DNA of 27,373 bases from JBIOJM01 sp044450785 (GTDB lineage Bacteria; Planctomycetota; Planctomycetia; Isosphaerales; Isosphaeraceae). Below the pieces are notes generated by a model that saw nothing but the letters and a program-made list of their open reading frames with translations, did not search any database and was not told where the DNA came from. Made by a program: the position numbers and the translations under genes. Of the stretch, positions 17,060-25,105 are shown piece by piece. The stretch's first letter is position 1; the number at the start of each line of letters is the position of its first letter. Location of the stretch: positions 1 through 27,373 of the forward strand of contig JBIOJM010000110.1 of assembly GCA_044450785.1 (NCBI GenBank). The letters are read 5' to 3'.

Positions 17060-17842
17060 ATGATTGTGAAGGGCGTGCTCTGGCTCGAGGCGTTCGGCGG
17101 CTTCATCGATTTCGCCGCCCGGACGTGCTGCTCGGCTCCGGGCGCGTTCGTCCATCGCATGGGCGAGGTGATCCGGCAGTTCGAGCAGGTCGCGGTCAAA
17201 AGCTTGCCGATCGTGATGGGGGCGGGCCTCTCCGTGGGAATGGTCGCCTGGCTCCAAATGCACCGCCTGCTGGTCACTCACGGGGCGGAGTCGAACTTGC
17301 CGAGCTTCCTGGCCGTAGCGGTGCTGGTCGAGATCGGCCCGCTCCTGGCCGGCCTGCTGGTTGCCGCCCGGATGGGGGCGGGCCTGGCCGCCGAGCTGGG
17401 CTCGATGGTCAAGAGCGAGGAGATCGATGCCCGCGTCGTCTTGGGCGCAGATCCGGTGCCGACGCTGGTCGCCCCGCGGGCGATCGCCTGTGCACTGGCC
17501 GTCCCGTTACTAACGGTGATTCTCGACGCCTTCGCCCTGCTGGGCGCCCTGGCGGCCGAGCTAACCCTGGGAACGTCCACGATCGGCCTGTTCTGGAACA
17601 AGTCGCTGGTGTTCCTCAGGCTCTCCGACATCATCCCCGCGACGCTCAAGACCGCGGTCTTCGGCTTGCTGGTGGGCCTCTTCGCCTGCTGGACGGGGTT
17701 GAACGCCGACTCCTCGACCGAGGCCGTCGGCCGTGCCGCGATCCGCGGAGTTGTTCGGTCGATCCTTGCTGTATTCGCCGCCAACGTCGTGATGGTCCCG
17801 CTGCTCCAGGCTTGCGTTAGATTGCTGGGATGGACCGGTTGA
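17060..17842 (+). CDS. MlaE-family ABC transporter permease
   Basis: A 260-residue polytopic membrane protein with the family signature EIGPLLAGLLVAARMGAG followed by LAAELGSMVKSEEIDA, and several hydrophobic helices. MlaE-type permeases form the inner-membrane part of MCE lipid-transport systems that move phospholipids between inner and outer membranes. The ATG at 17060 is chosen because GAGAGG lies nine bases upstream and the resulting length matches the family; a start at 16931 would add an Arg-rich extension. An MCE protein gene follows after 32 bp. The partner ATPase (MlaF type), normally adjacent, is absent from the visible operon. Confidence 0.92.
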   Translation: MIVKGVLWLEAFGGFIDFAARTCCSAPGAFVHRMGEVIRQFEQVAVKSLPIVMGAGLSVGMVAWLQMHRLLVTHGAESNLPSFLAVAVLVEIGPLLAGLLVAARMGAGLAAELGSMVKSEEIDARVVLGADPVPTLVAPRAIACALAVPLLTVILDAFALLGALAAELTLGTSTIGLFWNKSLVFLRLSDIIPATLKTAVFGLLVGLFACWTGLNADSSTEAVGRAAIRGVVRSILAVFAANVVMVPLLQACVRLLGWTG

Positions 17843-17874
17843 GACCGATGTATTCCCCTGGGAGGTGACCTGGC

Positions 17875-18990
17875 ATGTTGCGAGACATCGGGCGATGGCG
17901 GGCGCTGGCCAACGCGGGCTTTGCCCTGGCGGTGCTGGCGCTCGGCGGTTTCGGGCTCCATCAAGTGGCCGGCAGGCACTGGCAAGTGCAGCCGACCTTT
18001 CGGGTCCGGGCGCGGTTCGAGGCGATCGGCGGACTGGAAGCCGGGCACCGGGTCCGGCTTCAGGGGATCGATGCCGGGGTGGTCGATCGGGTGGTCCCGC
18101 CTCGGGAGCCAGGCCAACCTGTCGAGCTGATCTTGCGGATCGACGACCGGCTCCGGCCCTTGATCCGCACCGACGCCGTGGCCCGGATCGTCTCCGAGGG
18201 ACTGGTCGGCGCCAAGGTCGTCGAGCTGACCCCCGGCCGCCCCGATGCCCCCCGCGTCGCCGACCTCGATCAAATCGCCTCCGAGCGGCCGATCGAAATG
18301 ACCGACCTCCTCAAGCAGACGGCCTCCTCACTGGCACGTCTCGACGCCGTCGCTTTAGCCGCCGAACAGGGACTGGGCGAGCTCACCACCATCGCCGGCT
18401 CGATTCGCCGCGGTGAAGGCAGCCTGGGCAAGCTTGTTCGAGACGACACCCTCTATCAGAACCTGCTCGAAGTGTCGCATCGGGGAGAACGCACCTTGAC
18501 GGCCCTGGAGGAGAACCTGACGGCCCTCAAGCAGACCTGGCCCCTCTCGCGCTACTTCGATCACCGCGCCTACCTGGACCGTGAGCGGGTCCTGTTTCAA
18601 CCCGGGGCCGCGCGGAATAGTCGCGCCTTTCGCACCGACGACTTGTTCGAATCCGGTCGCTCCGTCTTGACCAAGGTGGGCCAAGCACGGCTCGACGAGA
18701 TCGGCCGCTGGTGCAAGCAGGCGGGCCGGCCGGCCTCCAGGGTGGTGATCGCCGTGTTCACCGACGACGACCGCGACCACGACCTGGCCGAGATCCTCAC
18801 TCAGGAGCAAGCCGACGCCGTCCGCGACTATCTTGTCGAGAAGCACGCCATCCAGTCGGCCGGTTGGTTCTCGACTCGCAAGGTCGCCGCCGTCGGCTTT
18901 GGCACCCACATGCCCCGTACCCTCGACACCTCGCCGCGCGACACGCCGGCTCGCCGCGTCGAGATTATCTTGTTCACCCCTCAAACCTGA
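17875..18990 (+). CDS. MCE (MlaD-type) protein with OmpA-like C-terminal domain
   Basis: A 371-residue protein. An N-terminal membrane anchor lies at about residues 12-30 (ANAGFALAVLALGGFGL). An MCE domain follows at about 40-120, with FEAIGGLEAGHRVRLQGI and GLVGAKVVELTPG. A helical linker occupies about 140-230. The C-terminal part, from about 255, resembles an OmpA-like peptidoglycan-binding fold: DDLFESGRSVLTKVG, then QADAVRDYLV, VAAVGFGTHMPR and TPARRVEIILF. The MCE domain would form a lipid-conducting ring with the permease encoded 32 bp upstream. The OmpA-like end could anchor the complex to the cell wall, which is unusual for this family. A strong GGGAGGTG site precedes the ATG. The OmpA assignment is by pattern and is less certain than the MCE call. 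Confidence 0.85.
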   Translation: MLRDIGRWRALANAGFALAVLALGGFGLHQVAGRHWQVQPTFRVRARFEAIGGLEAGHRVRLQGIDAGVVDRVVPPREPGQPVELILRIDDRLRPLIRTDAVARIVSEGLVGAKVVELTPGRPDAPRVADLDQIASERPIEMTDLLKQTASSLARLDAVALAAEQGLGELTTIAGSIRRGEGSLGKLVRDDTLYQNLLEVSHRGERTLTALEENLTALKQTWPLSRYFDHRAYLDRERVLFQPGAARNSRAFRTDDLFESGRSVLTKVGQARLDEIGRWCKQAGRPASRVVIAVFTDDDRDHDLAEILTQEQADAVRDYLVEKHAIQSAGWFSTRKVAAVGFGTHMPRTLDTSPRDTPARRVEIILFTPQT

Positions 18991-19085
18991 ACAAGGCGAG
19001 CCTATTGGACCACGTGCTCCTTTGTTTGTAAGATAACGCTCTCAAACCGGGCTTCGACCATTTACATCCAAGATTGCGTGCTGTT

Positions 19086-21578
19086 ATGTCCTCGAAGTCT
19101 TCTCGAAAAACACCATCCGCGATCGCCGGGACGAATGGCCGAATGGGTGAGGAGGTGGAACGCCTCATCCAAAAGGAGCGGCTCAAGGATGCCGTCAAGC
19201 AAGCGAAGCTGTGTTACAAGGAAGAGAGCACACCGGAGAACCATCGGCTGCTGGAGCGAGCCTACTTTCTACGGGCGCGGCAACTTGTCCAGCTCGGGAT
19301 GCCGGATTCCGCGCGTGAGGTGTCCCAACATCTGCTCGATTTCGGTGTGACCGAAAGCGATTGGTTGGATGAATTCGTCCGGCTCTTGATGGCCCTCGGG
19401 TTCGGAAAGAAGGCCTTTCAGATCCAGGAGAAGCTGGGCACACCGGATTTGAAGGACCAACTGGTCGAGATGGCCGCGGATCAGGCGGTGGTTCATCCGG
19501 AGCGAGCGGGGGAGATCGCTCCGGAGCCGGCACGCGATGCAAGCCTGGTTCGACAGTCGCTCGAGCGGCTCGAGGCCAAGGACGAGGCGGGCGCGCTCGT
19601 GCTGCTCCGCGATCTGGCCCGGAGCTCGCCTCTCTCCGAATGGAAGTTCTTCATCCGAGGCATGGCCGCCTACTACCGGCGGGACGCGGCGGAGATGCAG
19701 GTCAACTGGGACCGTCTCGACCCCAAGCGGAAGGCATTCCGGATCGCGCAACGGCTGCAATGCCTTGCCCGCGCGGACGAGCCGGCCACGGACGATTCGA
19801 GTCTGCAGGCGATGGAGACGCTGGCCTTCGGCGAGCCGGTGCTCGCGCGGCTTCGGCAGGTGCGCAGCCTTCTGGTCAGTCAAGAGTGGGAGAAGTTGAT
19901 TCGCCTGCTCGGCCCGTTGAGTCAAACCCTGCGCCGCATCGATCCCAAGCTGGCCGAGCGACTGACCCGTATTCTGTTCGGGTCACTGATCGAGGAGGCG
20001 ACGAGCCGGGATTTAGCCGATGCGGAACGCTTGCTCACCAGTTTCACACGGGCGGCCGAGCCGCTCGCGATCGACCCTGGCTGGAACAGGCTCTGGGCAA
20101 TCGCCTGGGAAGGACCACACACCTCGCCGACGGCATCGATCGAGCACTGGGCCCGATACATTGAGGACCTCAAGACAGTCCCCGCGTTGAATCCCACCGA
20201 GCGGGGGCTGGCTCAGGCGATGATCCGGAACCACATGGCCGAGCACTATCGCGATGACGTCGCTGATCTCTCCGAGCCCGGCGGGTTCGGCCTGCCGTTC
20301 TTCCGACTCACCCGGCCCGAGATCGACGACAAGGCGGTTGCTGCCGCCAAGAAGAAGGTCGTCGAATGCCTGGAACAGAGCCTCGAGCTCGCCCCCGCGC
20401 ACCTGCCGACTTATCGATTGCTGATCGAGGCCTACCGTGGTTGGGACGACCCTGCCGGCCTCGAGGCCGCTGCGCGCCGGCTGCTGGCGAAGTTTCCGGA
20501 TGATCTCGAGAGCCTGACGCTGCTGGCTCGAAATTGCCTCGATCGAAATGAGCCGGCCGAGGCCATGCCGATCGTCCAGAAGGCGCGCGCGCTGCGGCCG
20601 CTCGACGAATCGTTGCGCGAGCTGGAATGGACCATCCGGATCGGCCTGGCCCGCAACCTCGCACTGGCCGAGCACTGGGACGAGGGACGCGAGCAATTCA
20701 GGGCCGCCGAGCAGTTGTTGCCCGACTGCCGGCGCCGGTACTTCTACCTGGCTCGCAAGGTCGTCTTCGAGGCGAAGGCGGGCCATGCCGGCCCGAGCGA
20801 CGATTACCTCCGGCAAGCCCAGGCCGGACTGGTCGAATCAACACCCTTGTGGCTCGCCCTGCTGATCGAGTCGATCCGCTACCGCATGACGAAATCCCAC
20901 CAGAAGGGCTACGCCGAGCTATGGGCGGCGGACCTCAAGAAGAAATGCCGGAGCGAGACGGCCGGCGAGATGGCCGCACTGCTGGACTCGTTCTTGAGCG
21001 CCGGCATTGACTACCCCGGACGGGCCGACCACATCAAGCAGCTCCTGGCCTATCTGGGGCGCACGACCCGGATCAAATATCGGCGCGAGGACATCGAGCG
21101 GGTCTGTGAATTCCTGTGCCACCTTCGGGACCGGGTGGAACTGCTCGAGAAGCTGGTCAAATCGGGATTGAAGCACCATCCCGGATCGCCCCTCTTGAAC
21201 TATCGGACCGGGCTGCTCGAGATGGCAAATGAGACTCGCGGTGCCAGGGAGAAGGCGCGGTCGTACCTGGAGAAGGCGCTCGAGCTGGCCGAGGCGTCAA
21301 CCGTGCCGAAGGAAACTGCGCTGCTGGCGCCGATCAAGAGCGCGCTGACGATGCTCAACGAAATGCGCGCGCGCCACTTCGGGCACCCCGCATTTGACGA
21401 CGGTCCGTTCCCTTTTCCGATTCCGGGCCCGGACGACGACCTTGATGAATTCTTCTTCGACGAGGACGAGTTTGATGAGGATGACTTTGATGACGACGAT
21501 GAGGTTGATTGGACGCCGGTTCCGATCCCACGTCCAGCACCCCGGGCCAAGAAACAGAAGTCGCGAAAGAAACGGTAA
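19086..21578 (+). CDS. TPR-type repeat protein with acidic tail
   Basis: An 830-residue, almost entirely helical protein with no signal peptide or membrane segment. Tetratricopeptide-like helical hairpins are visible, for example LEQSLELAPAHLPTYRLLIEAY, LLAKFPDDLESLTLLARNCL and YLEKALELAEA. Near the C-terminus (about 783-808) is a run of Asp/Glu with Phe (LDEFFFDEDEFDEDDF), then a Pro-rich linker and a Lys/Arg-rich end (AKKQKSRKKR). The ATG at 19086 fits better than a TTG at 19074. It begins a four-gene unit; a J-like gene starts six bases after its stop, followed by grpE and hsp70. This context suggests a cochaperone or client-binding role, as TPR proteins often bind Hsp70 systems (inference). 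Confidence 0.8.
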   Translation: MSSKSSRKTPSAIAGTNGRMGEEVERLIQKERLKDAVKQAKLCYKEESTPENHRLLERAYFLRARQLVQLGMPDSAREVSQHLLDFGVTESDWLDEFVRLLMALGFGKKAFQIQEKLGTPDLKDQLVEMAADQAVVHPERAGEIAPEPARDASLVRQSLERLEAKDEAGALVLLRDLARSSPLSEWKFFIRGMAAYYRRDAAEMQVNWDRLDPKRKAFRIAQRLQCLARADEPATDDSSLQAMETLAFGEPVLARLRQVRSLLVSQEWEKLIRLLGPLSQTLRRIDPKLAERLTRILFGSLIEEATSRDLADAERLLTSFTRAAEPLAIDPGWNRLWAIAWEGPHTSPTASIEHWARYIEDLKTVPALNPTERGLAQAMIRNHMAEHYRDDVADLSEPGGFGLPFFRLTRPEIDDKAVAAAKKKVVECLEQSLELAPAHLPTYRLLIEAYRGWDDPAGLEAAARRLLAKFPDDLESLTLLARNCLDRNEPAEAMPIVQKARALRPLDESLRELEWTIRIGLARNLALAEHWDEGREQFRAAEQLLPDCRRRYFYLARKVVFEAKAGHAGPSDDYLRQAQAGLVESTPLWLALLIESIRYRMTKSHQKGYAELWAADLKKKCRSETAGEMAALLDSFLSAGIDYPGRADHIKQLLAYLGRTTRIKYRREDIERVCEFLCHLRDRVELLEKLVKSGLKHHPGSPLLNYRTGLLEMANETRGAREKARSYLEKALELAEASTVPKETALLAPIKSALTMLNEMRARHFGHPAFDDGPFPFPIPGPDDDLDEFFFDEDEFDEDDFDDDDEVDWTPVPIPRPAPRAKKQKSRKKR

Positions 21579-21584
21579 GCGTCC

Positions 21585-21881
21585 ATGAGCGACCCCTATG
21601 ACGTCTTGGGGCTGACGCCGGATGCCAGTGAAACCGAGATCCGCCAGCGTTATCTCGAGCTGGTCCGCGCGTTTCCCCCCGAACAAGCACCGGAGCGGTT
21701 CGCGGCCGTCCACGCGGCCTACGAGGCACTGCGCGTCCCGGCCGCGCGGCTGCACGAACAGCTCTTCTCGATCGAGACCAAGAACGACTCGTTCGAGGCG
21801 CTTGCGACGGATCTCCACCGCAGGCTGCGCGACCTCCGGATCCCGGTGGCAACCTTGCTGTCCCTGGCGGACTCACCATGA
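21585..21881 (+). CDS. J-domain-like protein lacking the HPD motif
   Basis: A 98-residue protein. Residues 3-50 follow the J-domain pattern: DPYDVLGLTPDASETEIRQ, then RYLELVRAFPPEQAPERF and AAYEAL. The His-Pro-Asp loop that stimulates Hsp70 ATPase is replaced by Phe-Pro-Pro (about residues 30-32). The remaining residues are helical and ungrouped. The gene sits six bases after the TPR gene and overlaps the GrpE-like gene by four bases (ATGA). Without HPD it is unlikely to activate Hsp70 conventionally; it may be a J-like adaptor that recruits the Hsp70 encoded two genes downstream. The call as J-like is confident, the activity is not. Confidence 0.85.
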   Translation: MSDPYDVLGLTPDASETEIRQRYLELVRAFPPEQAPERFAAVHAAYEALRVPAARLHEQLFSIETKNDSFEALATDLHRRLRDLRIPVATLLSLADSP

Positions 21882-22771
21882 ACGACCTCGCTGACGTCGA
21901 GGCCATCCTCGATCGGTTCCGCCGTTGGCTCGACTCTGCACGCGTCGAGGCCGATCAAGAGGGCGAGTGCGTGCCGGGCTCCCGCTTGGGCGGGGAATCG
22001 CCTCGAGATTTCGGGGTCATCGATCTGGTCGAGGAGTTCACGGCCCTGCGGCACGAGGTGAAGCTGCAAACCAAGAGTGGCCGGGCGCTGATCGATCAGA
22101 CGGAGACCGCGGTCTCGGCGCTCCGGCTCGCCATCGAACAGTTCCGATCCCTCGGGCCCAAGGAGGCCCAGGCCGTCTGGACAGCGGGCAAGGCGCTGGC
22201 CGAGGCCGTCGCCGACCTGGACGAAGCCCTCGATCGCGGTCGCCGTGAACTCGACAGGGCCCGACACTGGATCGCCGGCGAATCCATCCGCGACCTGGAA
22301 ACCGCCTTGAACGATCTTCATCGCCGCCGATCCTGGATCCGCCGCCGGCTGCTCCGGGCTTATCACAACGAGGTCGTGGACGTCGTCCGACGCGAGGGCC
22401 GGTCGCGCCATGACCTGTTCGACTCGCTCATCGAAGGGTTCGGCCTGATTCAGAATCGGCTGGGCCGCGTGATGGCATCCGAGCAGGTCAAACGGATTCC
22501 GTGCGAAGGCAACCCCGTCGACCTGGCGCTGATGACCGTCCTGGAAGTCGTCCACGAACCGGATCAGACGCCCGGGACCGTTGTGAAGGAGCTCAGGCGC
22601 GGTTATACCTGGCGGGGCCGCGTGATCCGCTACGCGGAAGTGCAGGCGGTTCGCGGCTCCTTGATTTCGTCGCCCGCATCCGGCGATCCCGCCCCCCCCG
22701 AGTGGGAGCAGGGCGACTTCGACGTTGAGACCGACGCCGCTCCTGCACCAGTCTGGCTCGACTCCGACTGA
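21878..22771 (+). CDS. GrpE-like nucleotide exchange factor
   Basis: A 297-residue protein. A long coiled-coil section includes VIDLVEEFTALRHEVKLQ, where the GrpE family has its paired helices. The C-terminal beta domain is recognisable from EGNPVDLALMTVLEV, TPGTVVKELRRGYTWRGRVI and RYAEVQAV. GrpE exchanges ADP for ATP on Hsp70. This version is longer than housekeeping GrpE (about 190-200 residues), with extra helix in the middle and a disordered acidic tail. It overlaps the J-like gene by ATGA and precedes hsp70 by 15 bp, so this is a dedicated set. It may be a paralogue specific to the neighbouring Hsp70. Confidence 0.87.
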   Translation: MNDLADVEAILDRFRRWLDSARVEADQEGECVPGSRLGGESPRDFGVIDLVEEFTALRHEVKLQTKSGRALIDQTETAVSALRLAIEQFRSLGPKEAQAVWTAGKALAEAVADLDEALDRGRRELDRARHWIAGESIRDLETALNDLHRRRSWIRRRLLRAYHNEVVDVVRREGRSRHDLFDSLIEGFGLIQNRLGRVMASEQVKRIPCEGNPVDLALMTVLEVVHEPDQTPGTVVKELRRGYTWRGRVIRYAEVQAVRGSLISSPASGDPAPPEWEQGDFDVETDAAPAPVWLDSD

Positions 22772-22786
22772 CTGAGGACATTCAAG

Positions 22787-24598
22787 ATGAACTCCGACAC
22801 GATCATCGGCATCGACCTGGGAACGACCAACAGCGAGGTGGCCATCATTCGAGACGGCCGGCCCGTCGTCCTCGAAGAGGACGGCGACCCGATCTTGCCG
22901 TCCGTGGTCGGTCTGGACCCCCAAGGCCATCTGCTGGTCGGCAAAGCGGCGCGAAACCAGTACGTGCTCGCCCCGGAACGGACCGTCCGGTCGATCAAGC
23001 GCAAAATGGGCCAGGAGATCACGGTTACACTGGGAGACCAGAAGTACTCACCCCAGGAAATCTCGGCGATCATCCTCCGAACGCTCAAGCAGCGCGCCGA
23101 GAAGGCCCTGGGCACGCCGGTCTCGAAGGCGGTCATCACGGTCCCGGCTTTCTTCAACGACGGCCAGCGACAAGCCACGCGAGAGGCGGGTGAGCTGGCC
23201 GGCCTGGAGGTCGTCCGGATCATCAACGAGCCGACCGCCGCCGTTCTCACTTACGACCCTCATCCCTCCGAGATGGAACGACTCCTGGTGTACGACCTGG
23301 GCGGCGGTACGTTCGACGTCTCGGTGGCGCAGGTGGAGAGCGGCGTGGTGGAGATCCAGGCCAGCCACGGCGACACCCAGCTCGGCGGCGACGATTTCGA
23401 CCAGTTGCTCCTCGACCACATCTGCGACGCATTCGCTCGGAAGCACGGCACCGACCTGAGGGAGTCGCTGGCATCCAAAGCACGCGTGCTGCGCGCCGCG
23501 GAGGAGGCCAAGAAACGGTTGTCGTTCGAGGCGCTGACCACGATCGAGGAAGAGTTCATCGCCGAGAAGAACGGCAAACCCCTGAATCTCGTCATGGAGA
23601 TCGAACGCCACGAGTACGAGGAGCTGATCCGGCCGTTGCTCTTCAAGACGCTCTCCTGCCTGGACCAGGCCCTCTCCGACGCGCGGGTGCAAGCGAATCA
23701 GATCGACAAGGTCGTCCTGGTTGGGGGGGCAACCCGCACCCCGCTGGTCCACCAACTGCTGGAGGAACGGCTCGCGCGCCCGATCCACTGCGAGATCGAA
23801 CCCGACCTGGCGGTCGCCATGGGGGCCGCCGTCCAGGGGGGCCTGATCGCCGGTATCGACGTCGGTCCGATTCTGGTCGACATCACACCGCACACGCTCG
23901 GCATCAGTGCGCTGGGAGAGCTGCACGGGTTCCGCTCACCTCACTCATTCTCGCCGATCATCGAGCGCAACACCCCGCTGCCCGTCAGCCGCACCGAGAT
24001 CTACACGACGGTCGGGGACGAACAAGAGTGCGCGGAGATCCGCGTGTTCCAGGGGGAGGACCAGGATACGCGCTACAACGACTTCGTCGGCGAGTTCCTG
24101 ATCGAGGGGCTGGCCAAGGTCCCCTCCGGCAATCAGATCCTGGTCCGTCTGGACCTCGATATGAGCGGGATCCTCAAGGTGACGGCCACCGAGCGCGCCA
24201 CGGGGCTCGCCAAGCACGTGGTGATCGACAATGCGATGGAGCGATTTCGCCGGCGCGAGCGCAGCGACGCCGTCGATCGCCTCGAAGCCGTCTTCGACAC
24301 GATCGAGCGACCCGACGAGGCCGTGGCCGCTCTGACCGGCCCCGCCCCACACCTCCACGTTACGGACTCGATCTCCCGGGATGACCTTGAGCCCACCCTG
24401 CGCCAGGCGATCGAGGCCGCCCTTGCCCTCACCGCCAAGGCCAACCGCATCCTGCCCGATGCCAACGCCGAGGACGCCCAGGAGTTGCGGACGATGCTCG
24501 CCGACCTCCAGGCGGCCGTGGACCGCAACGCGGAAATCGAGATCCGGACGATCATCCGAGAGGTCGAGGAACTCGTGTTCTACCTCGAAGACGTCTGA
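22787..24598 (+). CDS. Hsp70-family chaperone (DnaK-like)
   Basis: A 603-residue Hsp70. The phosphate-1 loop is GIDLGTTNS at residues 8-16; next come AVITVPAFFNDGQRQATREAG, INEPTAAVL, and the phosphate-2 loop VYDLGGGTFDVS; then VLVGGATRTPLV. The substrate-binding part includes DITPHTLGIS and ERNTPLPVSRT. The C-terminal lid is shortened and has no EEVD-like or Gly-rich tail. GAGGA lies upstream of the ATG. It closes an operon with TPR, J-like and GrpE-like genes, so it is probably a specialised Hsp70 beside a housekeeping dnaK elsewhere in the genome. The gene symbol dnaK is withheld because paralogues are common in planctomycetes. Confidence 0.95.
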   Translation: MNSDTIIGIDLGTTNSEVAIIRDGRPVVLEEDGDPILPSVVGLDPQGHLLVGKAARNQYVLAPERTVRSIKRKMGQEITVTLGDQKYSPQEISAIILRTLKQRAEKALGTPVSKAVITVPAFFNDGQRQATREAGELAGLEVVRIINEPTAAVLTYDPHPSEMERLLVYDLGGGTFDVSVAQVESGVVEIQASHGDTQLGGDDFDQLLLDHICDAFARKHGTDLRESLASKARVLRAAEEAKKRLSFEALTTIEEEFIAEKNGKPLNLVMEIERHEYEELIRPLLFKTLSCLDQALSDARVQANQIDKVVLVGGATRTPLVHQLLEERLARPIHCEIEPDLAVAMGAAVQGGLIAGIDVGPILVDITPHTLGISALGELHGFRSPHSFSPIIERNTPLPVSRTEIYTTVGDEQECAEIRVFQGEDQDTRYNDFVGEFLIEGLAKVPSGNQILVRLDLDMSGILKVTATERATGLAKHVVIDNAMERFRRRERSDAVDRLEAVFDTIERPDEAVAALTGPAPHLHVTDSISRDDLEPTLRQAIEAALALTAKANRILPDANAEDAQELRTMLADLQAAVDRNAEIEIRTIIREVEELVFYLEDV

Positions 24599-24683
24599 CC
24601 TGGAGACAAGTCTTCACCACAGTTTTTCGTCAAGAATCGTCAATCAATAAGAACGATCCGCAACTTGTTGATAGCGTATCCCG

Positions 24684-25019
24684 ATGCCGATCCAACCGCG
24701 GGGCGACATGCGATGCCCGACCTGTGGCGCCGACCAAGGGTGGGCCGAAAGATGCCGCCGGTGCAAGTGTGATCTGCGCTTGCTCCGCGCGGCGGAAGCC
24801 GCCTATCTTCAGCATCGTCTCTGCTGTTTGCGGCACCTGCGCGCCGGTAATGCCGCGACGGCCTTGCAAGAAGCATGGTCCTGCCACCGGCTCGGGCCCG
24901 GCGCCGAGTCTCACCGGCTGATGGCTCTTTGTCAACTTCTCAGGGAGAACTGGCCCGAGGCGCTCGACCAAGCTGCGAACGTCGCCGAGGAGACGGGGTC
25001 CGCTCGTGCGACGGGTTGA
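24684..25019 (+). CDS. Small zinc-ribbon protein
   Basis: A 111-residue protein. The N-terminus has CPTC and CRRCKC cysteine clusters (C11, C14, C24, C27, C29 counting from the ATG at 24684), consistent with a small zinc ribbon. The rest is helical, resembling a single TPR-like hairpin (LRHLRAGNAATALQEAW and ENWPEALDQAANV). An alternative ATG at 24708 begins directly at the zinc ribbon (MRCPTCGAD) and cannot be excluded. The family was not named with confidence. Lying 85 bp after hsp70, it could be a fifth gene of the chaperone operon. Confidence 0.65.
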   Translation: MPIQPRGDMRCPTCGADQGWAERCRRCKCDLRLLRAAEAAYLQHRLCCLRHLRAGNAATALQEAWSCHRLGPGAESHRLMALCQLLRENWPEALDQAANVAEETGSARATG

Positions 25020-25105
25020 CGGTCGCACGGAGCCGCGTTAGCCTGAAGGCAGCTTGAGCATCATTCACACGCGATGTTGCATCCGAGCCGAGGAGAGATA
25101 GCTTC

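Noticed and set aside
21719..22930. 403-aa minus-strand frame opposite grpE/hsp70
   Set aside because: It covers three genes with clear family motifs on the plus strand and shows no motifs of its own.
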